The position numbers and the translations under genes were made by a program. DNA of 64,000 nucleotides from the NCBI RefSeq assembly GCF_024362765.1, contig NZ_CP093302.1, positions 2,262,001 to 2,326,000 on the forward strand, written 5' to 3'. Origin of the DNA: Alkalihalobacillus sp. LMS6 (lineage in GTDB: Bacteria > Bacillota > Bacilli > Bacillales > Bacillaceae_D). A model generated the notes under the pieces. The model was given only the letters and a program-made list of their open reading frames with translations, ran no database searches and was not told the DNA's origin. Shown here piece by piece: positions 7,776 through 16,918 of this stretch. Every line of letters begins with the position of its first letter. Position 1 is the first letter of the stretch.

Positions 7776-8540
7776 ATGAATTTAATTACGTTCAACCCGT
7801 TTCGAACGATTGGACTTCCTGGTATTGACTATGTAAAACCAGAAAATATGTTTAAAGATCAAAATCGAATTGAGCAAGCCGACCTTTGTTTATTTCCAGA
7901 AAATTGGCAAGTGAACAGCCTTGTTTACGGCTTAAAAAAGAAAATATTCCCAAGTATCGAGAGTATCCACCTCGGCTATAACAAAATTGAAATGACCCGA
8001 GCGCTATGGACAATTTGTCCGACAAACATTCCCTATACACTCATCTTAGGATCAAGCTCAAAAACCGTACAAGATGTGCTCGACACATTCGCCTTTCCTT
8101 TCGTAGCGAAAACCACCCGCTCATCAATGGGAAGAGGTGTGTTTCTTATTCAAAACGAAGAAGATTTTCACGCCTATGCATCGAATCATGATGTTTTGTA
8201 TGTGCAAGAGTACATCGAGTCAAACCGAGACCTTCGACTATGCGTTATTGGTGATAAAGTCGTGAATAGCTATTGGCGAGAAAGCAGTGGTTTCAAAAAC
8301 AATGTTGCGCAAGGCGGAGTGATCTCGTTCGAATCGATTCCTCAAGAGGCTATTACACTCGTTGAACGAGTGGCAAAAAAACTTTCATTGGATCATGTTG
8401 GCTTTGACGTTATTGTCAGAGATGGCCAATTTTATATTTTAGAATTCAATACGTTATTCGGAAATCAAGGGTTCTTAGCTCAAGGTATTCGCGTTGAAGA
8501 TTACATTTACGCGCATATCAAAAAGTCTGTAACGAGTTAA
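7776..8540 (+). CDS. RimK-type ATP-grasp ligase
   Basis: 254 residues, cytosolic. After a short N-terminal domain come ATP-grasp features: FVAKTTRSSMGRGVF (about 108-122, phosphate/lysine loop), VQEYIESNRDLRLCVIGDK (about 145-163), the RimK-like GFKNNVAQGG (about 171-180) and the metal ligand motif LEFNTLFGNQGF (about 220-231). RimK relatives join amino acids to carboxyl groups (glutamate ligation, lysine-biosynthesis LysX); the substrate here is unknown. It interrupts the ylbE-ylbF pair of B. subtilis on the opposite strand. Its stop overlaps that of ylbE in a TTAA tetranucleotide. Ribosome site TGGAGGACG. Confidence 0.85.
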   Translation: MNLITFNPFRTIGLPGIDYVKPENMFKDQNRIEQADLCLFPENWQVNSLVYGLKKKIFPSIESIHLGYNKIEMTRALWTICPTNIPYTLILGSSSKTVQDVLDTFAFPFVAKTTRSSMGRGVFLIQNEEDFHAYASNHDVLYVQEYIESNRDLRLCVIGDKVVNSYWRESSGFKNNVAQGGVISFESIPQEAITLVERVAKKLSLDHVGFDVIVRDGQFYILEFNTLFGNQGFLAQGIRVEDYIYAHIKKSVTS

Positions 8541-8552
8541 TTCGTTACAGAC
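8520..8552 (-). terminator. Terminator inside the convergent 3' ends of the ATP-grasp gene and ylbE
   Basis: GTCTGTAACGA (8525-8535) pairs with TCGTTACAGAC (8542-8552). Read leftwards the stem is followed by five T. The stem lies within the last codons of both genes. Confidence 0.75.
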
Positions 8553-8803
8553 TGCACGGTTTCTGAAACTGTACTCTGACCCATTTTAATCATTTCCATT
8601 AGCATCACCATCATACTCACATTATTTTGCATGCGCTCTACACGCTGAGGAAACGTCTTACCATAAAAATAATTCGATTCTTTTTCCATTTCATTTAATC
8701 GCTGCGGATTTCGAGACAAGGTACGGTACCACTCCGGATGATAACGCATAAATTCACGTAATTTTGCATCCTGCATCATTTTTAAGCGAATATCTTCTCT
8801 CAT
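8537..8803 (-). CDS. ylbE: YlbE-like protein
   Basis: 88 residues from the ATG at 8803, 5 bases behind TAAGGAG; a GTG two codons earlier is too close to that site. Helical, Met-rich C-terminal half (MMVMLMEMIKMG) and an N-terminal YHPEWYRTLSRNP motif typical of YlbE. It follows ylbD with about 10 bases between, so the pair is cotranscribed. No biochemical role is known. Confidence 0.9.
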   Translation of the reverse strand: MREDIRLKMMQDAKLREFMRYHPEWYRTLSRNPQRLNEMEKESNYFYGKTFPQRVERMQNNVSMMVMLMEMIKMGQSTVSETVQSVTN

Positions 8804-8812
8804 AAGCACTCC

Positions 8813-9304
8813 TTAGTCACGCCTAAACGAAAAAGGCGATTCACTTTCCGACGAACGGGTCGGCTCCTGTGGTCTTTGAAACGTCTGCATTAAGTTCTGT
8901 ACATTCCCAAGTACTGAACTAAACTGTGTTAAATGAGATTGTAAATCTTGGACATTCATTTTTTTTACTAAACCCATTAACTGACCTAGAAACTCTCCTG
9001 TACCTGCTGCACTCTCTTCTTCAGTCGCATCGCTTGAAGTAGTCGATTCCGCTGCATTTGTTGATGTTTGCTCCTCCTGAACCTCTTCTTGCTCTTGTTG
9101 ATCGTTTACTTGTTGGCCCGATTGAATCTCTTCATCATAAAGAAATGGCTGCCACTGCTCATGCTCTTCACCTAAAATCGACCATTCCTCATAAATATCT
9201 TGTAATGTCCGCTTCCCATCCTTCACTTCCGTTACTAAACCTGGATGATTTCGCACAAAAACTTTAAATTGCCGAACCGAAGGATGCAGATTGGTTTGAT
9301 TCAT
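8813..9304 (-). CDS. ylbD: YlbD-like spore coat protein
   Basis: About 163 residues from the ATG at 9304, 9 bases after AAAAGGGG; the ATG at 9313 touches that site. The N-terminal part HPSVRQFKVFVRNHPGLV and the YEEW motif match YlbD, annotated as a putative coat protein. The middle (about 65-110) is Glu/Gln/Ser/Thr rich and disordered. A sigma-E-like promoter is possible: TATACACT (9340-9347) with GAACATT (9362-9368), spacing 14, both read leftwards. This would fit mother-cell expression, but the match is imperfect. Confidence 0.82.
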   Translation of the reverse strand: MNQTNLHPSVRQFKVFVRNHPGLVTEVKDGKRTLQDIYEEWSILGEEHEQWQPFLYDEEIQSGQQVNDQQEQEEVQEEQTSTNAAESTTSSDATEEESAAGTGEFLGQLMGLVKKMNVQDLQSHLTQFSSVLGNVQNLMQTFQRPQEPTRSSESESPFSFRRD

Positions 9305-9447
9305 CTGACTCATCCCCTTTTATAGACTTATATATAAGTAGTGTATACAATAGTCTGGTCCAATGTTCATGTTTTTTTGCTATTTATTCGTTAGATTTGA
9401 TACACTAATACTTGTCCGCAATATAAAGAAATGAAAAGGTGAAAATA

Positions 9448-9930
9448 GTGACAGTAGAAGACAAAATTCGTACATTTATGAACAACGCATCAGAAGAAGA
9501 ACAAACGGTTCTAGAGCAAGTCATTGATGGTTTTTTAGCTAAGCAACAGAAACAACAATTAACGTATTTATCGGGGATTACGAAAGCAGAAGCATCCATA
9601 CCGTCTAAAGACACATTTTCGATTCGTGTACCGATTACCCCGCTTATTCATAATCCACTAGAAATTGTTCATGGTGGAATGACGGCAACACTTCTTGACT
9701 CTACTATGGGTGGCGCTGCAATGGAAGCGTTACCTGATGATTTAACAGCTGTAACATCTCAATTAAATATTCATTATTTACGACCTGGCGTTGGCGAATA
9801 CTTAGAATGTTTTGCGACCGTTGTTCATGCTGGAAAGCAACTTATCATTGTTGAAGGGAACGCCTATAATAATGAACAGAAATTAATCGCAAAGGCTACT
9901 GGAACGTTTTATGTCATTCCGCGCAAATAA
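9448..9930 (+). CDS. PaaI-family hotdog thioesterase
   Basis: 160 residues from a GTG at 9448, 5 bases after AAAAGGTGA; the earlier GTG at 9439 lies inside the ribosome site. The hotdog-fold signature PLEIVHGGMTATLLDSTMGGAA (about 67-88) carries the HGG and the catalytic Asp of PaaI-type acyl-CoA thioesterases. It is probably a cytosolic acyl-CoA hydrolase of unknown chain preference. It stands alone between ylbD (divergent) and ylbC (convergent). Confidence 0.85.
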   Translation: MTVEDKIRTFMNNASEEEQTVLEQVIDGFLAKQQKQQLTYLSGITKAEASIPSKDTFSIRVPITPLIHNPLEIVHGGMTATLLDSTMGGAAMEALPDDLTAVTSQLNIHYLRPGVGEYLECFATVVHAGKQLIIVEGNAYNNEQKLIAKATGTFYVIPRK

Positions 9931-9947
9931 TTGCTTGTATAGCTCGT

Positions 9948-9974
9948 TAGCCCGTTGGTTGATGGGCTTTTTTT
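9948..9974 (+). terminator. Terminator after the thioesterase
   Basis: AGCCC (9949-9953) and GGGCT (9964-9968) form a short stem with a ten-base loop, then a T run. Confidence 0.7.
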
Positions 9975-10021
9975 CATACAAAAAGTACGGAAAGACAATG
10001 GTCGATCCGTACCTTTTCCTT

Positions 10022-11116
10022 TTATTCAACCGAAAAGTTCTGTGTGTAATACGAGTCGTGCACACCTACTCCAAGATCAGTAAATTCTTCATGAAGCAAC
10101 ACCACGCGATGACTATCACTGTTTAACCAACCACCAACAGCTGCAATACCGTCAACATAGTTAAAAGCAATATTCTCCCCTGCCTCCGCAAACGAAACAT
10201 GTCCAGCGTGAAAACGATCTAATAGCGTCCCATGTATAGGCGAAACATGATCAAAATATTCTTCATCGTGCATATCTTTACTATGGTTGTACGCAACTTG
10301 AGCAACATCATCGGACCAAGTAAACGGCTTTAAACCGTAGCTTGTTCGAATTGCGTTTGTTAGTTCAAAAATTTGCTTTTCATTCGCTTCATCAATTTTT
10401 TCCATATCAGATTGACTGAGCGACACTTTTTCAGGTAGGTCGTTTGTGTATCGGAATGAATAAGGACGCTGATTTAACAATACTTCGTCTGTCATTAACC
10501 GAACTGAAGCCAATGTATTTGTATGGATATCCATATAAAATTGAATATAATAATCGCCCACTTGTGCGATTGGTCTCATTTGCAAGTCTTGTTCCGATAA
10601 CTGAAATGTAAACAAGCCTGTTTCTGTTTCAAGTGGAACCGTCTCATTGAACAAGAACATCCGATTTAACGCTTCAAAGCTAAGCTCGCCTTCCCCTAAA
10701 AACGCATGAATGGGAGAACCTTGTGCGACTACAGTTGCAGCCTGGTCATCTTTTACGCCAATTGTTAAATACCCTGCCTCAACATTGTTATAAATCCATG
10801 ATTCATAGCCGAACGCTGAAGGATCAATACGCTTCGGATCTCCAAGCGCGTCAACAATTTCTTCGGTATTTAAGCCCATAAGCGAACCAATATTAGAAGA
10901 AAACGGTACCGCCTCATTTCGTTCCGCATCGGGATTCATCTCATCTTGTTCTAAAAAAGAAGGGATTGCTCGACTCGTATAGTCCATATGTAAAGATGGC
11001 TGCTTTGTTGATAACTCATAACCAACCACCGCTTCTGACGGGAGTTGGCGATATTCATTGATTAAAATAAATAAAATAACTAATAGTACGGATAATAGAC
11101 CGAGACGTTTATACAC
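10022..11116 (-). CDS. ylbC: YlbC-like CAP/SCP domain protein, membrane-anchored
   Basis: 364 residues from a GTG. An N-terminal hydrophobic anchor (about 4-20) leads into a CAP-associated domain (about 80-220) and a C-terminal CAP/SCP1 domain (about 235-362), with the family blocks AYNHSKDMHDEEYFDHVSP, FAEAGENIAF and GGWLNSDSHRVVLL. The His/Glu residues of the CAP cavity are present (HSKDM, GENIA, SHR). Secreted or surface exposed. CAP proteins have no settled enzymatic role in bacilli. Matches B. subtilis YlbC by domain order and location. Confidence 0.88.
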   Translation of the reverse strand: MYKRLGLLSVLLVILFILINEYRQLPSEAVVGYELSTKQPSLHMDYTSRAIPSFLEQDEMNPDAERNEAVPFSSNIGSLMGLNTEEIVDALGDPKRIDPSAFGYESWIYNNVEAGYLTIGVKDDQAATVVAQGSPIHAFLGEGELSFEALNRMFLFNETVPLETETGLFTFQLSEQDLQMRPIAQVGDYYIQFYMDIHTNTLASVRLMTDEVLLNQRPYSFRYTNDLPEKVSLSQSDMEKIDEANEKQIFELTNAIRTSYGLKPFTWSDDVAQVAYNHSKDMHDEEYFDHVSPIHGTLLDRFHAGHVSFAEAGENIAFNYVDGIAAVGGWLNSDSHRVVLLHEEFTDLGVGVHDSYYTQNFSVE

Positions 11117-11290
11117 GAAGCACCACTCTTTCCTTTATCCTGTAGGATATCGCTGTTCGATCATCTCACTTGAATAAAACCTTTCATCTTCCAACAGGGT
11201 CAGAGGAAAAGATCTGTTAAAACGTTGCATAAGAAAGCGTTTCATACTATGATTAAGAAGTGTGAAACAGCTAGTTAAGGAGGAATACTT

Positions 11291-11644
11291 TTGAAATTCA
11301 CGGAAACAGGTCTAGAAAACCATCAAATTAAATTTACACTCGTACATGACTCAGCAGAATCAGTTGGCTTCGTTCATGCCGATCAGTGGGATTACGAGCG
11401 CGCAATGTTTGACTACAAAATGGTGCACCACGAAGGAACCTTTTACTTAAGAGTACCTGTTTACGCGGTGAAGGGGGATATCCCAGCTCAATCAACCATC
11501 GTCCAAATTATGAGTCCTGTTTTAGGAAAGCACTATTATCCACATGGCGTAGAATATGAAGGAGAGACATTCCCTGACGCCATCGTCGAAAAATCAAAAA
11601 AGAAGCTAGAGTTGTTAGCTAAACGAATTGAAGATGAACTATAA
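11291..11644 (+). CDS. yugN: YugN-like family protein
   Basis: 117 residues from a TTG start 8 bases behind AAGGAGG (11278-11284). The blocks [29 protein letters not shown] and [15 protein letters not shown] are characteristic of the YugN family. A small soluble protein with no known activity. In B. subtilis yugN lies elsewhere, so the location is a local difference. Confidence 0.85.
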   Translation: MKFTETGLENHQIKFTLVHDSAESVGFVHADQWDYERAMFDYKMVHHEGTFYLRVPVYAVKGDIPAQSTIVQIMSPVLGKHYYPHGVEYEGETFPDAIVEKSKKKLELLAKRIEDEL

Positions 11645-11676
11645 AAAGAGCTGTCCCTTGCGACGGCTCTTTTTTA
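11645..11676 (+). terminator. Terminator after yugN
   Basis: AGAGCTGTC pairs imperfectly with GACGGCTCT across a six-base loop, then six T. Confidence 0.75.
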
Positions 11677-11699
11677 TAGCAAGCAACTTTCATTTGTCT

Positions 11700-12179
11700 T
11701 TAATATCTTTCTTCATTCTCATTAATAATGGTATATAGACGGTATGTCCCATCTGAACCTTCGATAATATGAAAACGAATTTCTCGTTCAATATCTTCTA
11801 CATCATCACCTGTCACAACTTGAACGTGTTCATGTGCGTCCGCGTAGTAATCTCCTTCTTCAGGTTCAAACCAAATGTCGTCAACTTCTAACGAAACGAG
11901 CTCTTTACGTGAATTATTTTTTTGTAAATCTTCTTTTAACCGATGTAAAGCATGATAAAACGATGTGTTTGGAATAAGAAACTCTTCCTCTAACCGCTCC
12001 GTTTGGTTCTCATTAATCGCTAACAACATCTCATCCTTATAATCATGCACGAATGTCGTAATCGATTCAACCACTTCTTCATCGTTAATTTCTTCCAAGT
12101 TTTCTGGTTCACTATACCCACACGCGGCAAGGAATAGCATCATTACCAATAGAGGAAGTACATGTTTAGTTGTTCGCAC
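11700..12179 (-). CDS. Small acidic lipoprotein of unknown function
   Basis: 160 residues from a GTG at 12179 preceded by AGAAAGGG. The longer open frame upstream overlaps ctaM and lacks a ribosome site. The N-terminus VRTTKHVLPLLVMMLFLAAC is a lipoprotein signal with lipobox LAAC (Cys about residue 20). The mature part is acidic and ends in a beta-rich region (about 90-160) reminiscent of NTF2-like domains, which I cannot confirm. It follows ctaM, so it could share its transcript. Confidence 0.7.
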   Translation of the reverse strand: MRTTKHVLPLLVMMLFLAACGYSEPENLEEINDEEVVESITTFVHDYKDEMLLAINENQTERLEEEFLIPNTSFYHALHRLKEDLQKNNSRKELVSLEVDDIWFEPEEGDYYADAHEHVQVVTGDDVEDIEREIRFHIIEGSDGTYRLYTIINENEERY

Positions 12180-12244
12180 AACAAACCCTTTCTGTCCACC
12201 CTGTCTTTCATTAGTATACAAAAGTTCTAAATGGAGGGGAACCT

Positions 12245-12790
12245 TTAATAGTAAGGTGAAATCAAGATGTAAACTAATACACCTGTAAAGCTCACATAAA
12301 GCCATATTGGCATCGTCCACCGAGCAATTTTCTTATGCCTTTGATTCTCGCCATTCCAAGCTCTCGCAACGCTTGTGAGTGCTAACGGAACAATTGCCGC
12401 GGCTAACACGATATGTGTAATCAAAATGAAATAATAAAAGTACTTTGCAAAGCCTTCTCCACCAAACGCTGTTGATTCAGCTAAGAAATGGTGCCCAACA
12501 TACGTAAACAAGAAAAAGGTTGTTGTAACGAATGCAGCATAGATAAAACGCTTATGAATGCGTACTTTTCCTTTCATAATTGCAATTAATGCACCGACTA
12601 AAAACAAAAATGTAAATGTATTAAAGATGGCATTCATTAGCGGAAGAATCGTTACATCAAACGCATCAAAGTCATCAACGCCTGGCAAACCAGCTAAAAC
12701 CCCAATCGCGCCAATTAAAACAATCGAAATAATAATAATAGCTGGTTTGTAATTTCGTTTTTTTATTGGTTTGTCAAAACCATTATCCAT
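12245..12790 (-). CDS. ctaM: DUF420 membrane protein, cytochrome oxidase assembly factor CtaM-like
   Basis: 181 residues from the ATG at 12790, 8 bases after AAGGAG. Five or six membrane segments. Conserved His in VGHHFLAES and ILITHIVLAAAIVPLAL are typical of DUF420. The B. subtilis relative (YozB/CtaM) is needed for assembly of haem-A oxidases. It lies downstream of ctaF but beyond the ctaF terminator, so it has its own promoter. The position is usually occupied by ctaG, which is absent here. Confidence 0.88.
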   Translation of the reverse strand: MDNGFDKPIKKRNYKPAIIIISIVLIGAIGVLAGLPGVDDFDAFDVTILPLMNAIFNTFTFLFLVGALIAIMKGKVRIHKRFIYAAFVTTTFFLFTYVGHHFLAESTAFGGEGFAKYFYYFILITHIVLAAAIVPLALTSVARAWNGENQRHKKIARWTMPIWLYVSFTGVLVYILISPYY

Positions 12791-12940
12791 AGTTGTCACT
12801 CCTTAGCAAAACTTTCTCAACTGTATAGTCTAAGTATACTACAAAGTGATACCGTCCCACACTAGCTCTAGTATTTACAATCTAGTGAACAATAAACGTA
12901 AACATACAACTTCTATCTACTAAACAAATTGATCATACAC

Positions 12941-12985
12941 AAAGAAAAACGGATATGGCGTCATGTCCATACCCGCTTTTTCTTT
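12941..12985 (-). terminator. Terminator of the ctaCDEF operon
   Basis: On the reverse strand CGGGTATGG pairs with CCATATCCG (one G-U), loop of eight, then TTTTTC. It lies 20 bases after the ctaF stop. Confidence 0.85.
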
Positions 12986-13004
12986 TAGCCGTTCTTCATT
13001 CTTC

Positions 13005-13352
13005 CTAATACTTTACAACACCAATTAACAGCATTAATGCCACAATCGTCGGCATGGTTACAAAAATACCAGTAATCATAAATACCGTTGCCCAAGCATG
13101 GTCTTTGTCTTTCATATGCATGAAGAACAAAAGTTGCAGAAGTAGCTGCACGATCGCAAGAATTAAAATAAATGGTACCGCAAAGTTATTTGGAATAAGG
13201 TCTGCACCTACAGCGACAAACGCGAGAACCGTTAAAAACAGGAGTAAGATAAACACGATAAACTGTTTTTTAATATCTCGCTTCATTTCACGCTTTTCAG
13301 CAGCTGTTAGTGAACTTTTCTCAAACGGTTTGCTTAAGTGGTCGTCAGCCAT
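13005..13352 (-). CDS. ctaF: Cytochrome caa3 oxidase subunit IV
   Basis: 115 residues from ATG 13352, behind AGGAGG with 10 bases; the open frame continues further upstream into ctaE but without a ribosome site. Three membrane segments (about 30-50, 58-78, 88-112) with the subunit IV signature QLLLQLLFFMHM. Smallest core subunit of the haem-copper oxidase. Two bases separate its start from the ctaE stop, so it is the last gene of ctaCDEF. Confidence 0.95.
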   Translation of the reverse strand: MADDHLSKPFEKSSLTAAEKREMKRDIKKQFIVFILLLFLTVLAFVAVGADLIPNNFAVPFILILAIVQLLLQLLFFMHMKDKDHAWATVFMITGIFVTMPTIVALMLLIGVVKY

Positions 13353-13354
13353 AA

Positions 13355-13978
13355 TTAATAACCTCCTGCTCCCATTAAGTAAACGACGGTGAAGATAAAT
13401 ACCCAAACAACGTCGATGAAATGCCAGTAAAGACTTGCAACATAGAACTTCGGAGCATTCGTTAACGTAATACCTGTGCGCATGTTTTTAATGATAAGCA
13501 ACGTGATCCAACAAAGACCGAACAACACGTGAGCACCATGTAAACCAACAAGTGTATAGAATGAAGACGAAAATGCACTTGTTGTAAAACCAAATTCATA
13601 ATCATGAACGTAATGCTGGAACTCATAAATTTCTAACCCTAAGAAAACAGCACCTAGAACGACTGTAATAATCATCCACGTCATCATTTTTCTAAATTGG
13701 TTTTTCTTCATCGCAAACATTGCCAATACACTTGTCATCGAGCTCGTTAAAAGAATCATTGTCATGATAAACACAAGCGGAAGTGCAAAAATTTCATCAG
13801 AAGCTGGACCACTTCCAACACCATTACGTAACCCTAAATACGTTCCGAAGAAAGTGGCAAACATGATGGTTTCCCCGCCTAGAAAGAACCAGAAACCTAA
13901 GAACTTATTCTTTCCTTCCAGCGTCGCCCTTTCCGGGTGAGATGGTAAACCTTTGGATGTATCAACTGCACCAGCCAT
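13355..13978 (-). CDS. ctaE: Cytochrome caa3 oxidase subunit III
   Basis: 207 residues from ATG 13978, preceded by AAGGAGGTG; the upstream in-frame extension overlaps ctaD and is not used. Five membrane segments; the subunit III blocks WFFLGGETIMFATFFGTYLG, GLHGAHVLFGL and YWHFIDVVWVFIF are intact. It stabilises subunit I and may guide oxygen entry. One base separates it from the ctaD stop. Confidence 0.96.
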   Translation of the reverse strand: MAGAVDTSKGLPSHPERATLEGKNKFLGFWFFLGGETIMFATFFGTYLGLRNGVGSGPASDEIFALPLVFIMTMILLTSSMTSVLAMFAMKKNQFRKMMTWMIITVVLGAVFLGLEIYEFQHYVHDYEFGFTTSAFSSSFYTLVGLHGAHVLFGLCWITLLIIKNMRTGITLTNAPKFYVASLYWHFIDVVWVFIFTVVYLMGAGGY

Positions 13979-13979
13979 A

Positions 13980-15854
13980 TTATTTGCCACCTCCTTGCTT
14001 TTTAAGATCCGATTGAATGACGCTTTTCGGAATGTGATAACCGTGATCGTCTTTAATAGAACGAGCAGCCATCCCACCAAATGTGAGTAAACCACCTAAA
14101 GCAACAACGATCCACGGGCTAATAAATGGCTCTGACATTTCTAACATAATTAGACCAAAGCCTAAGAAATACAAACCAACTGAAATGATCAATGGCAAAA
14201 TGGAACCGTTTGGCATATGAATCTCATCAACAGGTTCAGCCGGTTTCATCGTTCCGTCCCCGTGTACTTTTTCATAAAAAAGTGGGTCAAGTGAACGAAT
14301 TTGTGGTGTTTGAGCAAAGTTATATTCTGGAACAGGTGTTGGTGTAGCCCACTCCAACGTACGTGCATCCCAAGGGTCATTAATCCCAATAACACGCTCT
14401 CCTTTAATCGCTGAGTACACAATGTTAATCACAAGGACAATGACTGCAGCTGACATAAAGAATGTTCCGATTGTACTAATCATGTTAAATTCATCCAGTC
14501 CTTGACCGCCTAAATATGTATACACACGGCGCGGCATTCCCATTAATCCGAGGAAATGCTGAACGAAGAATGTTAAATGGAAACCAATGGTGAAGAGGAT
14601 AAAGAAAACAACACCTAATTTTTCATTTAACTTATGATTAAACATTTTTGGATACCAGTAAAAGAGACCGGCAAAAAGCGCAAGGACAATCCCACCAACA
14701 ATGATGTAGTGGAAATGCGCTACAACAAAGTACGTATCATGGTATAAGTAATCGACAGGTGCCATTGCAAGCATGACCCCTGTTACCCCACCAAGTACGA
14801 AGGTTGGCACAAAGGATGATGCAAATAACATCGCTGTATTAAAAGTAATTTTCCCGCCCCACATCGTGAAGAGCCAGTTAAAGATTTTAATACCGGTTGG
14901 TACCGCAATCGTCATCGTCGCAATCGCAAAGATGGAGTTTGCTACTGGTCCTATACCAACTGTAAACATATGGTGAGCCCAAACCATGAATCCTAGAAAC
15001 GCGATAATCATAGTGGCAAAAACCATTGCCGTATAGCCAAACAAGCGTTTTCTTGAAAATGCTGGTATAACTTCAGAGATAATCCCAAATGCTGGCAATA
15101 CGAGAATATATACTTCCGGGTGACCAAAGATCCAGAAAATATGTTGCCAAATGACAACGTTCCCCCCAGCTGCCGGGTTAAAGAACTGCGCGTCGAAAAT
15201 CCGTTCGAGCATAAGAAGCGCAAGTCCTGCAGCAAGTGGTGTAAATGCAAACAAGATGAGCGTTGATGTAACAAATGATGTCCATACAAATAAAGGCAAG
15301 CGCATCATCGTCATTCCTGGTGCACGCATGTTGATAATAGTTACTAAGAAGTTAATTGCTGAGATTAGCGTACCAATCCCTGATACTTGAAGTCCAAGTA
15401 CATAGAAATCAAGTCCTAGCTGTTCTTCATTTAGTGATAGCGGAACGTAAGCAGTCCAACCTGCATCTGGCCCTCCACCAAAAAACCAGCTTGTTGATAG
15501 TAATAAACCACCTGATAAGAAAATCCAGAATCCTAATGCATTGACGAACGGAAACGCAACATCTCGAGCACCGATTTGAAGCGGTATAACAAAGTTCATA
15601 AATGCAAATAAGAGCGGGGTGGCTGCCAAGAACAACATAATGGTTCCGTGCATCGTAATAAATTCATTAAACGTTTGTCCGGTTAAAAAGCTATTTTCAG
15701 GTATAATGAGCTGAATTCGCATGAAAACAGCCATTAGTCCAGCTTTTAAGAAGAAAAGCGTCCCGGCGATCAAGTACATGATGCCGAGCTTTTTATGGTC
15801 AACCGTTGTTAGCCAGTCCCAAATGACGCCTTTTTCTTTTTTATAACTAGCCAA
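13980..15854 (-). CDS. ctaD: Cytochrome caa3 oxidase subunit I
   Basis: 624 residues with about 14 membrane segments. It carries haem a and the a3-CuB reaction centre. Ligands are visible in MHGTIMLF (haem a His), WIFGHPEVYILVLP (CuB His and cross-linked Tyr) and HDTYFVVAHFHY (CuB and haem ligands). It reduces oxygen to water and pumps protons. The C-terminal extension (about 540-624, two further segments) is typical of Bacillus caa3 subunit I. Second gene of the operon. Confidence 0.97.
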   Translation of the reverse strand: MASYKKEKGVIWDWLTTVDHKKLGIMYLIAGTLFFLKAGLMAVFMRIQLIIPENSFLTGQTFNEFITMHGTIMLFLAATPLLFAFMNFVIPLQIGARDVAFPFVNALGFWIFLSGGLLLSTSWFFGGGPDAGWTAYVPLSLNEEQLGLDFYVLGLQVSGIGTLISAINFLVTIINMRAPGMTMMRLPLFVWTSFVTSTLILFAFTPLAAGLALLMLERIFDAQFFNPAAGGNVVIWQHIFWIFGHPEVYILVLPAFGIISEVIPAFSRKRLFGYTAMVFATMIIAFLGFMVWAHHMFTVGIGPVANSIFAIATMTIAVPTGIKIFNWLFTMWGGKITFNTAMLFASSFVPTFVLGGVTGVMLAMAPVDYLYHDTYFVVAHFHYIIVGGIVLALFAGLFYWYPKMFNHKLNEKLGVVFFILFTIGFHLTFFVQHFLGLMGMPRRVYTYLGGQGLDEFNMISTIGTFFMSAAVIVLVINIVYSAIKGERVIGINDPWDARTLEWATPTPVPEYNFAQTPQIRSLDPLFYEKVHGDGTMKPAEPVDEIHMPNGSILPLIISVGLYFLGFGLIMLEMSEPFISPWIVVALGGLLTFGGMAARSIKDDHGYHIPKSVIQSDLKKQGGGK

Positions 15855-15883
15855 TCAAGACCCTCCTTTACCCAATCTTCCTT

Positions 15884-16918
15884 TTAATTATCCGAATTTG
15901 CTGGACGGACTTGTAGTGAGCGTAAGTACTCGATTAAGTCTTCCATATCCTCATCATTGATATCATGAGCCGGCATGTTATTGCCTTGCTTTAACTCTTC
16001 AGGATTACGAATCCAATTCGCAAGCTCTTCATCGTCATCCATATCGTAAACGCCGGCAAACTTTTGACGGTCACCGAAGTTTGTTAATGTTGGGCCTGTT
16101 GCCATTCCTTCTCCACCGATCGCATGACAGTTAATACATGCATTCTCTTGGAACACTTCATATCCTGCTTCTGCGTTCGCGGCTGTTTCTTCTGCTTCAA
16201 CGCCTTGCATGTCCTCGACCCACTGGTCATATTCGTCACGCTCTAGCGCGATAACTTTAAAGTCCATAAGGGCGTGAGATGGGCCACATAATTCAGCACA
16301 CTTTCCAAGGTAAACACCTGGTTCATCTGCTTGTAACCATAGGGCATTCGAAATTCCAGGAATATTGTCAATTTTTCCACCTAATGCGGGTACCCAGAAG
16401 GAGTGAATCACATCTTCTGCGTTCAGTTCAAATACTACACGTTCTCCAACAGGAATATACACTTCTTGGCCAGCGGTAAAGCCTTCTTCGTAATCAAACT
16501 GCCACCAGTACTGGTGCCCAGTAACGTTTATGTATACCGCATCTTCATGTTCAGCTGGATCAGCATCCACATGGAATTCAAACGTTCCTGTTACGGTTGG
16601 AATAAATAAGATGATGAGTAAGAGCACAGGGATAACAGTCCAGGTAATTTCCATCGCTGTATTTCCGTGAACTTGTTCCGGTAATTCATCATCGCCTTCT
16701 TTTCGACGAAATTTCACGACGATAATGAAGAAAATTGCAAACACGACAACGGATACAAATGTCATAATAATTAATGACAAGACCATGTTATCGTAGATCC
16801 ATTGTGCCGCTTCTCCTTTTGGATCAAGAGCAGTTAGGTTTTCTTCACCAAGACAGCCTGATAAAAAAACAAGCACAAGAGCTGCAGGTGTTAAGCGCCA
16901 CAGTAGGTTTTTTAACAT
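15884..16918 (-). CDS. ctaC: Cytochrome caa3 oxidase subunit II with fused cytochrome c
   Basis: 344 residues from ATG 16918; the GTG at 16933 is part of the GTGAGGGA ribosome site. Signal ending LSGC makes it a lipoprotein. Two membrane segments, then the cupredoxin domain with the CuA site CAELCGPSHALMDF, and a C-terminal cytochrome c domain with haem motif CINCH and a distal Met in NNMPAH. Electrons enter through this cytochrome directly. The external domains are rich in Asp/Glu, as seen in alkaliphile oxidases. First gene of ctaCDEF; no ctaB precedes it. Confidence 0.96.
   Translation of the reverse strand: MLKNLLWRLTPAALVLVFLSGCLGEENLTALDPKGEAAQWIYDNMVLSLIIMTFVSVVVFAIFFIIVVKFRRKEGDDELPEQVHGNTAMEITWTVIPVLLLIILFIPTVTGTFEFHVDADPAEHEDAVYINVTGHQYWWQFDYEEGFTAGQEVYIPVGERVVFELNAEDVIHSFWVPALGGKIDNIPGISNALWLQADEPGVYLGKCAELCGPSHALMDFKVIALERDEYDQWVEDMQGVEAEETAANAEAGYEVFQENACINCHAIGGEGMATGPTLTNFGDRQKFAGVYDMDDDEELANWIRNPEELKQGNNMPAHDINDEDMEDLIEYLRSLQVRPANSDN

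Noticed and set aside
12180..12320. Longer start for the lipoprotein gene
   Set aside because: Would overlap ctaM coding sequence and bury the lipoprotein signal inside the protein.
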